Shown here one piece after another: positions 1-8,998 of a stretch of DNA of 64,000 nt. A program made the translations under genes and the position numbers. The number at the start of each line of letters is the position of its first letter. Within the stretch, counting starts at the first letter, position 1. Source of the stretch: Spiroplasma endosymbiont of Crioceris asparagi (GTDB lineage Bacteria; Bacillota_I; Bacilli_A; Mycoplasmatales; Mycoplasmataceae); contig NZ_OZ026475.1 in NCBI RefSeq assembly GCF_964020035.1, positions 434,001 to 498,000 on the forward strand. Reading direction: 5' to 3'. Below the pieces are notes generated by a model. It was not told where the DNA came from. It made no database searches and worked only from the letters and a program-made list of their open reading frames with translations.

Positions 1-1623
1 TGACAATCAACTTGCACCAATTGCTAAAGCGCCAAATGTAATTGCTAGTGCAACAACTAAAACAAATAATCCCAATAATCTATATGCAAATAATAAATAC
101 AATGCAATTATTAAGAAAACAAAAGCAACACATCCAATTAAAACTTTAAACTTAGTATTAGAAATTAATGGCGCATTGTTATATATTGAGTTAACACTAA
201 ATACATAACCCTTTCCTGAAGAATTAAAAATTGTTTCTCCAATTTTAGCAGTTGAATAAGATCCAACACCAGTAACTAATGAATTACCATTAACATACCC
301 TGTTCCTTTTTTAATTGAAGTGGCTGAAGTTCCTGTTTTTTTAATATCTCCATCAAAAATAAAGTAGTTTTCGATTCTATTAACAAAAGAATCTTCTAAA
401 GATGATTTACTTGTTGTAAATCAATTTCCCACCAATGTGTTAAGTAATGTATTAAAAATTTCTTCGACATAACCAATTTCTTTTTTGTCAGATGGTGCTG
501 ATAAATTATATCCCGAGAAAGCTTTTTTATATTTACCTTCATCTTTATTGAAATCATCGGCTGTAGAGTTTGTGTTGTAAATAAAATTTGTTGTTTCAAT
601 ATCAAATTCTCATGAATCTGCTATTTTTTTAAATGCTTCTTGAAATGTTAATGAACTATCAACTGATTTGGGGAAATTTTTATCCATTAATGATGCACTT
701 TTTCTTGGATTTTGTTTTGATGTATCGTTTTTATCAATATATGTTCCATGAAATAAGTTATAAAGTATATTTTTTTCTAAATCATCAGATGATGTTTCAT
801 AAATTGTAATTAATTTATCTATAACATTTGTATAATATTTTGAAATCGCTTTTGACTCACTAATATCATCAGAACGAATTAATAAAAAATAATTACGAAT
901 GTCATTAAAAAGTGAATCCGCATCAGATAAAATTGAAATTTTAGCAGAATTAGTATCCCCACCATCTGGGCCCGCTTTTAATTGACTAGGATCATTGGGT
1001 TTAGGTGCTGCAGGAAATAAAAAGTCTGCCCCACTTTTTAAATTATATGTAATAGCTGGAAGTTTTTGTGTACCTGATTTAATTGGTGATGAAGTAGCAG
1101 AAGAAATTTTGTCACTTAATGGACTTTTTTCGGCAGCGTTTTGTGAATCTTTTAGAGATCTTTTTTTAGTAAATAATAAATCACTATATTTATTTTGTGA
1201 ATCTTTAGAATCTTTTGACAAAATGTAAACATTACCAGATTTTTCAATATCATTTTTAAATAAAGTTTTATTATTGTAATTTGAAGCTCTTGTTTTAACA
1301 CGTAAATAATTTAAACCCTCACGTTCAATAGTGATGTCGTTTGTACCTAAGGGGCTTAATCTTTTGTATAAGATTTCTGCCGCTTCTTTGGAATCTCCAT
1401 TTGGTTTATTATCTCCATCAGTTTTTTTAGAATTAATATTATTAACACTAACTAATGCTTCATAAGTTCCATTAAATGTGGAATCTAATTTTGCACTATT
1501 AAAAATTTCAGAAGCAGATATAAATACCCCTGAAACTAAGCATGCAAAAATGGCAATAGCTATAAATAGCCTAAATATTCAATTTCTTTTTTTCACTCTA
1601 TCACGTTCTTGTTTAATTAACAC
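1..1623 (-). CDS. secDF: Protein translocase SecD/SecDF, N-terminal part (truncated by window start)
   Basis: Membrane component of the Sec export machinery that helps pull secreted proteins out of the translocon. The 541 visible codons (TGA as Trp) begin with a basic N-terminus and a membrane segment near residues 15-35. A long extracytoplasmic region follows, in which the SecD-type stretch with RLSPLGTNDITIEREG is recognisable. Two more hydrophobic helices close the visible part, with a YRLLGL element like the SecD family YRxPG region. The rest, including any SecF half, lies beyond the window. The start is taken as GTG at 1623; no clear Shine-Dalgarno is visible, and a TATAAT hexamer lies only a few bases upstream. 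The upstream gene ends at 1654. The periplasmic-type region is long and Ser/Asp/Lys rich. SecD is likely; whether it is fused to SecF cannot be seen. Confidence 0.8.
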
Positions 1624-1653
1624 TATTTATTATAATATAGTAATCAATAATAT

Positions 1654-2211
1654 TTAACTATTTTTATTTTTTAAGTAATTGTTTTTTTTGTCTTTTACTT
1701 CATCAAAATAGTTATTAACATTAGTGCCTTGACGTTTTTTCTTTTGTCTTGCAATAATTAATTCACGTAAAATTTCTGCATCATATTTATTTTGCCCGCG
1801 TTCTTCGGCAATTCTTAAAATCAACTCTTCTTCTTCGCTTGTTGGTTTAGTAAAAGAATTTTCTTCTAAAATTTTGGCATTTTTTTTCGCAACATTAATA
1901 ATTTCACCAAATGTTTTAGGACTGTTTGTATCAAGTTTTTCTAATTGTCTTGGTTGTTCAGTATTTGGTTTATTTTTTGATTTAGATATCAATTCTCTAA
2001 AACTATCTTTTGGAGCTTTATCTAAACTATCAATAACATCTTCTAATTTGTAGTTATTTTTAGTTACCATGTAGTGTTCTAAAAAATATTTGTTAGTTAA
2101 AAATTGTTGAAACAATTCAACAGTAACTTCTTCTTCTGTAATGCTAAACAATTCAAATAAAGCTTCACTGACAATTTGATTAACTAATTTTTCTTTTTCT
2201 TTACTTAACAT
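1654..2211 (-). CDS. Conserved hypothetical protein, charged, 185 aa
   Basis: I do not recognise this family. The 185-residue protein is soluble, without signal peptide or membrane segment. It is highly charged, with a helical N-terminus (LVNQIVSEALFELFSITEEEV), a low-complexity middle, and a Lys-rich C-terminal tail that looks like a coiled coil plus a basic end. It starts 7 bases after the stop of the nucleosidase-like fusion gene and ends 31 bases before secDF, so it is probably co-transcribed with both. It contains no TGA or TGG codon. It may be a lineage-specific mollicute protein; no function is proposed. Confidence 0.6.
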   Translation of the reverse strand: MLSKEKEKLVNQIVSEALFELFSITEEEVTVELFQQFLTNKYFLEHYMVTKNNYKLEDVIDSLDKAPKDSFRELISKSKNKPNTEQPRQLEKLDTNSPKTFGEIINVAKKNAKILEENSFTKPTSEEEELILRIAEERGQNKYDAEILRELIIARQKKKRQGTNVNNYFDEVKDKKNNYLKNKNS

Positions 2212-2218
2212 AAATTCC

Positions 2219-3754
2219 TTATGACATATCTAGATTAATACTAATATCCCCAAATTTTGAAGTATCATTATCTGATCTTAAAATATCAACAATGTACATA
2301 TCCTTATATTTTCTAGGTTTTTTAATTTCTTTAAATTTTATTCTTTGATTAATTTTATTACATGAATTAAATAAAAACAATTGTGCTAATTTTTGTTTTG
2401 CATAAGGTAATTTAATCAAAATTGTGATTTTTTTATATGGACTCTCAACACTTTTTAAATATTTATTAAATAAATTTGAAAGTTCAGTTTTAAATAATAC
2501 TGAAGCTATTTTTTTATCTTGAATTAATCTTTTATTTTTAATATCTGCAATATAGTATGATGGTTTAATCTTTAAATTAACAATTAGGTTTCTATTAGCA
2601 ATAACAACACCTTTATAACTAATTTTTTCTTTTTTAGCACATTCTTCTTGAATTTTTTTGCAAACAAATTGTGCATACTGTTCTATTGTAAATCTTTTTG
2701 TTTGAGGTTTATTTCTAGTTGATTTGTTAAATAATATGTCTTCTTTATCAATATTTATATATGCTAAATACTGGTTTCTCTCATTTCAAAAACCACTATC
2801 TGATCTATATTCTTGAAAATAATTATTTAAAAAATCATTATTAGTAACTTTATTATCAATATTAACTAATTCAATAGAACCCGCTACTAAGTTTTTCTTA
2901 TTAAAAACAAATACTAATGGTGGTTTTTCAAAAACAATTTTGGCAGGTTTTTTTACATAATTTTTTAATCATTCATCTTGGAAGTAATAAGTTAAATCAC
3001 TATAAATATCAACTTCAGCTTCAGTTGAACCCTTAAACTTAACTTTTAATTTTGTTGACATGAAAATCATTATTTTTAAAATAATAAATTTCATTTTGTT
3101 AATAGCTTCTTGAATTCTTAAACTTTTTAGTGGATCATTTTCTCATGATGAAAGTGCATTGTTAAAAACAACTTTTATTGAAGCAAAGTCAATATTAGAT
3201 TTATTTGCAATTTGCGCAAAAACTCCAGCTTCAGTGTCAATAACATCAATGCTATACCCAAATTTATCAATTAGTTCTTTTAATTGTTTTGAATTATAAA
3301 TTAAAGTATCTGCTGTTCCGATAACACCTGTTTTAAATCCCATTTTTAAATTTTTTAATTTGTTTGATAAATTTTTGTCATCAAAACTAAAAACATCTGG
3401 TTCATTTAAAATTTGTCCAAACTTAACATCTTCAAAAATTGTTAAATCTGAATCATGATAAATAAAGTTATTACCAAGAATAACATCTCCTGTTTTTAAA
3501 TTAGAATTTGTTGATAATGCAATATCTACATTAATTATTGTTTTTACATTAGGAAATTTTTCTATTATGTATGTTAAAGCCATTGCAGCATTAGCTTTAC
3601 CATAGCCACATGTCACAATTAAATAATTATTTGATTTAGTTTCTATTCTTTGTATTAAAACATTTTTTCATCAAAATTTTTCTTTAACAGTAAATTTTCC
3701 TTTAATGTTTTGTATATTATATTCAAAATATGTTGTCGAAATAATCGCTATCAT
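2219..3754 (-). CDS. MTA/SAH nucleosidase-like domain fused to an unknown C-terminal domain, 511 aa
   Basis: Residues 1 to about 215 resemble 5'-methylthioadenosine/S-adenosylhomocysteine nucleosidase, which cleaves adenine from MTA or SAH. GYGKANAA matches the family GxGKVNAA, TGDVI matches the GDV strand, and IDTEAGVFAQ matches the region holding catalytic Glu174 (E. coli numbering). The Glu12 equivalent is plausibly present (STTYFE). The usual SD of the catalytic Asp197 motif reads FN here, so the general acid seems lost. The frame continues without a stop through EAINKMKF into about 280 residues of unknown function. Those are rich in Lys and aromatic residues, without membrane segments. 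All subfragments are in one frame over 512 codons. Start 3754 has a GAGGG Shine-Dalgarno. No ribosome site is visible before internal ATGs at 3061-3094, supporting one polypeptide. Confidence 0.75.
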
Positions 3755-3849
3755 TTATTTCCCTCACGTAAATATTAATAATATTATATATGTTATAATT
3801 ATATTTACATATATATAATTAGATTTTTAAAAGTAAAACTTATTTTAAC

Positions 3850-5223
3850 CTATTTATCATCATCAAAAAGTCTTTGTCTTCTTTGTTTATATTTTTCTTT
3901 TTTGATTTTCGCAATGTTTTCTTTAATGTGTTTTCTTCTAATATCTTTTTTAACTTTTTCAATTTGTAATTTACGTTTCTTTTTATAACCAGGTTTAACT
4001 TTTTTACCTTGAAAACTTTCAATAATTTTTTTAGATTTAATACTTAGTTCTGAATCTTCAATATAAACTTTTTTTGTTTTTTGCTTATTTGCATCTACAA
4101 TGTCATCATTTACAATTTTTTTATTTTCAAAATCAATATTGATTAATTTTAATTTATTGATTAATTTTTCATTTTCATAATTAAAGAATACATAACTTTC
4201 GCCTTTATAATCTTTTCTTCCTGTTCTTCCACTTCTATGAATGTAATATTCAATATTTACTGGAAGATCTATAGAAATTACGTGACTAACTCCATCAATG
4301 TCAATACCTCTTGCGGCAATATCTGTTGCTACAATTCATTTAAATTCCATTGCTTGAATTCTTTTTTGCATAATTATTCTTTGTCTGGCATCTAGGTTAG
4401 AGTGAAGTTCTCCAACTTTTTGAATTCCTGAGTCTTTTATTCAACGAACAACATCAGAAACTTGCTCTTTTTTATTAACAAAAACCATGCATACATATGG
4501 ATTAATTTTTTTTAATAAAAACTTAAATACTTTTTCATTATCTTTATTTCTGGTTCATAAAAGAATATGTTTTACATTTTTACTTGTAGGATTTTTTTCT
4601 TTAATATCAATAAATATTGTGTTCTTTAAATATTTTTTTAAAAATGGTTTTAAAGCATTAGGAATAGTTGCTGAAAATAATGAAATATTAGCAGTTTGTT
4701 TTGATTTGCTTAAAATAAAATCAACATCTTCTATAAACCCTAAGTCGAAAATCATGTCACATTCATCAATAACAAAATTATTTGTATTAGTTATTTGCAA
4801 AATTTTGTCTTCATATAATTTTTTTAATCGTGTTGGAGTACCAACTATTATTGTTGGTTGAACATTTTTTAAAAGTTCAACTTGTTTTTGATAGTCATCC
4901 CCGCCAACAAAAACACCAGCTTTAATATCTTCTTTATATTTAATAATTTCTTTTATATTTGCATATATTTGACGTGCAAGTTCCCTTGTAGGAGTAATAA
5001 TTGTTAATTGAATTGTACTCAAATTATCAAAATCTGAATTATTAATTAGCGGTAATAAAAACGCATGTGTTTTTCCTGTTCCAGTTTGAGATTGTGCCAC
5101 AATTGATCTTCTTTTCATCAATAATGGAATTACTTGTTTTTGAATATCAGTTGGTTTTTGAAACTTAATATTCTCCAATGCATCATAAATAAACTTCTTA
5201 AACCCAAAATCAATAAAATTCAT
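3850..5223 (-). CDS. DEAD-box family ATP-dependent RNA helicase, 457 aa
   Basis: An RNA helicase likely to act in ribosome assembly or mRNA decay. The Q-motif region (FQKPTDIQKQVIP), motif I (AQSQTGTGKT), Ia (PTRELA), Ib (TPTRL), II (DECD instead of DEAD), III (SAT), then in the second RecA fold ARGIDIDG and HRSGRTGR are all visible in order. The domain is followed by a very basic Lys/Arg-rich tail of about 100 residues, as in cold-shock helicases of the CshA/CshB type, that probably binds RNA. The reading frame crosses several TGA Trp codons and ends at TAG 3850-3852. It is divergent from glpF. Which csh-type paralogue it is cannot be settled here. Confidence 0.93.
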
Positions 5224-5369
5224 AATTAACCCCTATTAATATAATTATATAAAATAATACAATATTTATTTTTATTTAAAATTTTTTTATAAAAAGTTGT
5301 ATTATATTTAAGTAAAAAGCAATAGCTTTTTTAAATATTAAAAAATACAATTAGTGGAGGAAGAAAACA

Positions 5370-6260
5370 ATGTTTTTGTTAGCAGACGCTAGTCACGCAA
5401 CTATTTTTCAATTTTTACTAAGTGAAATGATAGGATCACTTTGCTTAGTATTTATTGGAAATGGAACTGTTGCTTGTTACGAGCTTAAAAAAACTAAAGG
5501 GGCAACTGTCACAGGTAGAAATGGAATGAACTGATTGGGAGTTGGAATAGGATATGGATTTGCAGTATTTGTCGGTGTATTATGTGCAGGTTCATCTGAT
5601 CACCAAATCAACCCAGCAGCTACATTGAATGATATTGTTATTACAATAGCAAATAAATTAGGAATGTCTAGTAATCATGGCATAAAAACAATTTACAATG
5701 AAGTAGGAAATTTATGAGCACTTTGAGCAATTGGGGCAATAGTTTTCCAAATAATCGGAGCAATGCTTGCACAACTATTATTAGATGGAATATTTATTTT
5801 ATCTTTCAGAGAAACTGAAGATAATGGAAAAATAATTGCCATGCATTCAACAACAAGACCAAAAACAGATAAGTCTTCAAAAAGTACAGCAATTAAAGTT
5901 GCTTTCTTTGAAGAATGCATTGGAACTTTCTTTTTATTATTTTCATTAAAAGTGGCATTCGGACAATTATTACCAACTACTTTAGCAGGAGAAAAAGATA
6001 GTACTATGGTATTATTCTGATTTGCAATTACAGCTGGAATAATTGTAATGTTATTAGTTATTTCTTCTGGTTCAGTTACAGGTCCAGCCTTAAATCCTTC
6101 TAGAGATTTAGGACCAAGAATAATATTTGCATTATTACCTTTACCAAATAAAGATAAAAACGATGCTGAATGAGAATACGCTTGAGTACCAGTTTTTGCG
6201 CCACTTACAGGTGGTTTAATGTGCGGTTTATTAACATTAGCAATTGCCGCAGTTCAATAA
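5370..6260 (+). CDS. glpF: Glycerol facilitator / aquaglyceroporin (MIP family), 296 aa
   Basis: Membrane channel for passive glycerol uptake, feeding glycerol to lipid synthesis or glycolysis. Six hydrophobic helices are visible. The first half-helix motif is INPAAT, and the second is ALNPSRDLGPR. The Asp after Arg in the second motif is the signature of glycerol-conducting members rather than strict aquaporins; NPS replaces the usual second NPA. Start ATG 5370 follows GTGGAGGAAG. The gene is a single plus-strand unit, divergent from the helicase, and ends in a hairpin shared with trmL. GpsA at 61-62 kb could use the same glycerol/G3P pool. Family and substrate class are well supported. Confidence 0.93.
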
Positions 6261-6268
6261 AAAATTAA

Positions 6269-6302
6269 AATAAAAAAATATGGTTTAGCCATATTTTTTT
6301 AT
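6269..6302. terminator. Bidirectional terminator between glpF and trmL
   Basis: The stem ATATGG/CCATAT with loop TTTAG is flanked by A-rich sequence on the left and a T run on the right, so it can terminate transcription in both directions. The last codon of trmL overlaps its right edge. Confidence 0.8.
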
Positions 6303-6814
6303 TTTAATAAATAGTCTTCACCCTTTTCAACTTCAACTTTTGATAAATCCATATAATCTCATTGTCTTAGTACTTCATATATACAAATAGCAACAGTATT
6401 GGAAACATTTAAACTTCTACCCTCTTTTACCATTGGTAATCTAAAACAATTATCAATATTGGCTTTTAAAATATCTTTTGGAATACCTGTTGACTCTCTT
6501 CCAAACATAATAAATATTTCATCATTAACTTTTGTGAAATTATTATCTGATAAAGGTTTTTTGCCATATCTAGTTAAACAAAATAATTTAATTTGTTTAT
6601 TTTTATTACAAAAATCATTTCAATCATCATATAAAACATATTCACATCCCTCAAAAGTATTTGCACTGCTTCTTGCAAAATTTCTTTTGTCAAATATAAA
6701 ACCAAATGGTTCGATTAAATGAAGTCTTACATTTGTTAATGCGCATGTTCGCATAATAGAACCAACATTATTAACAATTTCTGGTTCATATAAAATAACA
6801 TTAATTTTTCTCAT
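6299..6814 (-). CDS. trmL: tRNA (cytidine/uridine-34-2'-O)-methyltransferase TrmL, 171 aa
   Basis: A SPOUT-class, SAM-dependent enzyme that 2'-O-methylates the wobble base of certain tRNA-Leu species. Family landmarks are visible: the N-terminal NNVGSIMRTC (NxGxxxRTC), RNFARSSAN, FGRESTGIP, and the C-terminal knot segment RSLNVSNTVAI that binds SAM. Length matches the 150-170 residues of the stand-alone TrmL/YibK group, without the extra RNA-binding domain of TrmH. The frame contains TGA Trp codons. The gene converges on glpF and shares its terminator. Start 6814 lies back to back with the kinase gene at 6872. Confidence 0.9.
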
Positions 6815-6871
6815 GCTTACCTTTACCTTATTATTAGATATTATACTTTATAATTTTAGTAAGGTGATTAA

Positions 6872-7666
6872 ATGAAATTTAATAGTTTATCAAATAATGT
6901 TTATTTAAAAAATAATCTAGTAGTTAAAGAATCTAAAAAAGAAACTAGAACTTTTTTAGATAAAAAAAATGAATACAACTTTTTAAATGAAATATTAAAT
7001 TGTGATGAAAATATAATTTTAAAGCCTATTTATTTTAAAATAGAAAATGAAAAACTATTTTCTCATTTTAACTATCTAAAAACTTGAAACACAATAGATA
7101 TTAAAAACTTAAATAAAGAAAAGTTATTATTAATATCTGAAGCTATTGTTAAATTTCATAATTTAAAAATAAATAAAAATAATATTAAAACGTTTAATCA
7201 TGAACATTTTTTAAACTTGTTTTTAAAAAATGTTCATGATAATGAATTAATTTTTGATAAAGAAAAATTAAATGTTGTAATTAAAAAATTAGATAGTTTA
7301 AATGCTAATAACTTAGTTGTTAGTCATAATGACTTGATTAAAGATAATTTTTTAATAAAGGAAAATGAGATAAAAATAATTGACTATGATTTTGTTATGT
7401 TAAATAATAAATATTTTGATCTAGCGAGTTTTATTAGCGAGTCGCTTGTTAATGATAAAGATATTATGGTTTTTGTTAATGTTTTATTAGATATTAATTA
7501 TATTAATAAACAAGAATTAATATATGTTAAAGAAGAAATTTATTATCAAGATATCTTGTGATATTATTGGGCAAATTATATGTGAGAAATAACTTCTAAT
7601 AGTAATTATAAAGAAATAATGGAAATTAAAAAAAGATATGTTTTTTCTAGAAAGTTACCCTTCTAG
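6872..7666 (+). CDS. Choline/ethanolamine kinase- or aminoglycoside phosphotransferase-like kinase, 264 aa
   Basis: A small-molecule kinase of the protein-kinase-like APH/choline kinase fold. The catalytic loop SHNDLIKDNFL (HxDxxxxN) and the metal-binding IIDYDF (the DFG-like D) are clear at about residues 150-180. The N-terminal lobe is short and Lys/Asn rich. The substrate could be choline, thiamine or a sugar; the sequence alone does not decide. Start ATG 6872 follows AAGGTGAT. Several TGA Trp codons lie in the last third. The stop TAG overlaps the stop TAG of the opposing membrane protein gene on the palindrome CTAG. Confidence 0.75.
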
Positions 7667-8397
7667 AATTTAATATCTTTTTCTTTTTCTTTAGCTTTTT
7701 TTTCTTTTTCATCAAGTTTTTGATTTATTTTAGAAACTTTATCTAAATGCTTATTAAGTTTTTCATCCACTAATTTTAATTTTTGCTCATTTTTTAAAAG
7801 TTTTAATTCTTGTTCTGTATTTATTTTTTGAATTTTTAAATTTATTTTTTCAATTCTTTTTTTATCTTTTTGAGAAATTTCACTAGAGTTATTTAACAAA
7901 AGATTATATTTGTTTTCATATCATTCTTTAATTTTAAATTCTCTATTTAATAGAAATCAGTGAAAAACAGCACCACAAATAATTCCAACTATACCCATAA
8001 AAATTGCAACTATAAATCTAATAATTAATTCTATTGTTTCTTTGTGACTAGAATTAGAAAGCATATTATCAACTAATGGTTTTGAAAAAATAACTGTAAT
8101 AATAATTAAAACAAAACCCGTATTAAACATAAACATTTCTGATTTGATCAATGCAAAGATATAAAACAAAATGCAGCTTAAATAAACTCAAAAAATATAT
8201 CCGATTGTTACTAATGCTCTAGTTATATTTTTGTGTGTTAATGTAGTTAAATTAAAATCGTACCCAATTGTTAATCAAATAATTATTCCAGGAATTAGAG
8301 ATGATATAAGTATTCAAAATGTCATTAAAAAAAAATCTGTTTTTTCATCAATGGATTCTTTTGTTTCAAAACAAATTCTCGTGATTCAAGTTCTCAT
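7663..8397 (-). CDS. Membrane protein with C-terminal coiled coil, 244 aa
   Basis: Unrecognised family. Four hydrophobic segments occupy roughly residues 25-165 (for example LMTFWILISSLIPGIIIW, FVLIIITVIF and FIVAIFMGIVGIICGAVF). A cytoplasmic-looking, Lys/Glu-rich tail of about 75 residues follows, strongly predicted by eye to be a coiled coil (KINLKIQKINTEQELKLLKNE and on). Start ATG 8397 has AGAGGT upstream. The gene ends tail to tail with the kinase gene, sharing stop-codon bases. It lies downstream of the tRNA-Gly terminator, so it has its own promoter or depends on read-through. No function is proposed. Confidence 0.65.
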
Positions 8398-8426
8398 GTT
8401 AACCTCTATATAAAATAATTATAAAT

Positions 8427-8453
8427 AAAAAACTGACATAAAGTCAGTTTTGT
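8427..8453 (-). terminator. Terminator of tRNA-Gly
   Basis: AAAACTGAC and GTCAGTTTT form a stem around ATAAA, just downstream of the tRNA on the minus strand, with a U-rich end in that direction. Confidence 0.75.
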
Positions 8454-8459
8454 TTCTTT

Positions 8460-8533
8460 TGGAGCGGGTGAAGGGAATCGAACCCTCACAGTCAGCTTGG
8501 AAGGCTGAAGTTCTACCATTAAACTACACCCGC
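8460..8533 (-). tRNA. tRNA-Gly (anticodon TCC)
   Basis: Minus-strand sequence begins GCGGGTG and ends CACCCGC-T-CCA, pairing as the acceptor stem with an encoded CCA. The anticodon loop reads CTTCCAA, giving TCC, and the T loop contains GGGTTCGATTC. A TATAAT hexamer lies about 20 bases upstream as a likely -10 element. In a mollicute a single Gly TCC tRNA can read all glycine codons. Confidence 0.95.
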
Positions 8534-8599
8534 ATTACAATAAAATATTATATAATATTTATATTTTTTCAATAAAATTTATATAAAAATAATATTTTA

Positions 8600-8866
8600 T
8601 TATTTTCTAATTTTTAGTTTTTCAATTATTGCTTTATAGCGTTTTACATCATTTCTTAATAAGAAATTTAATAATCTTCTTCTTTGAGCAACTTTTTTTA
8701 ATAAACTTCTTTTTGAAGTAATGTCTTTTTTATGGATTTTTAAATGTTCTGAAAGATTAGCAATATGTAAAGTTAAAATTGAAATTTGAACTTCTGCACT
8801 TCCTGAATCTTTAGCACTATTTCCATATTTTTTAATAACACTTTCTTTTTGTGTTTTAGTTACCAT
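8600..8866 (-). CDS. rpsO: 30S ribosomal protein S15 (uS15), 88 aa
   Basis: Primary 16S rRNA-binding protein of the small-subunit platform. The sequence contains the family elements [35 protein letters not shown] (split here: [19 protein letters not shown]) and RRRLLNFL. I chose ATG 8866 (MVTKTQKE) because AAGGGG precedes it and the 88 residues match the usual length. A longer in-frame extension to 8896 lacks support. The gene stands alone between Lon and tRNA-Gly, and no PNPase gene lies next to it. Confidence 0.95.
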   Translation of the reverse strand: MVTKTQKESVIKKYGNSAKDSGSAEVQISILTLHIANLSEHLKIHKKDITSKRSLLKKVAQRRRLLNFLLRNDVKRYKAIIEKLKIRK

Positions 8867-8970
8867 TTTGGACCCCTTTTTGTGTTTGTAAATCATTGAA
8901 GCAAAGGTAAATTACAAAGGGATAATTTATCAATGCATCAAATACAAAAAAATTATATATTATTTTATAA

Positions 8971-8998
8971 AAAAAAACCACTAATTTGTGGCTTTTTT
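8971..8998 (-). terminator. Terminator overlapping the end of lon
   Basis: GCCAC and GTGG form a stem flanked by long A and T runs. The lon stop codon TAG sits in the loop, so the last codons of lon form part of the terminator. Confidence 0.75.

Noticed and set aside
3840-4022. 60-residue basic frame on the minus strand
   Set aside because: It is out of frame with, and entirely inside, the 3' end of the helicase gene, whose own frame runs to the stop at 3850.
4487-4861. 124-residue plus-strand frame over the helicase
   Set aside because: Antisense shadow of conserved helicase coding; no ribosome site and no family resemblance.
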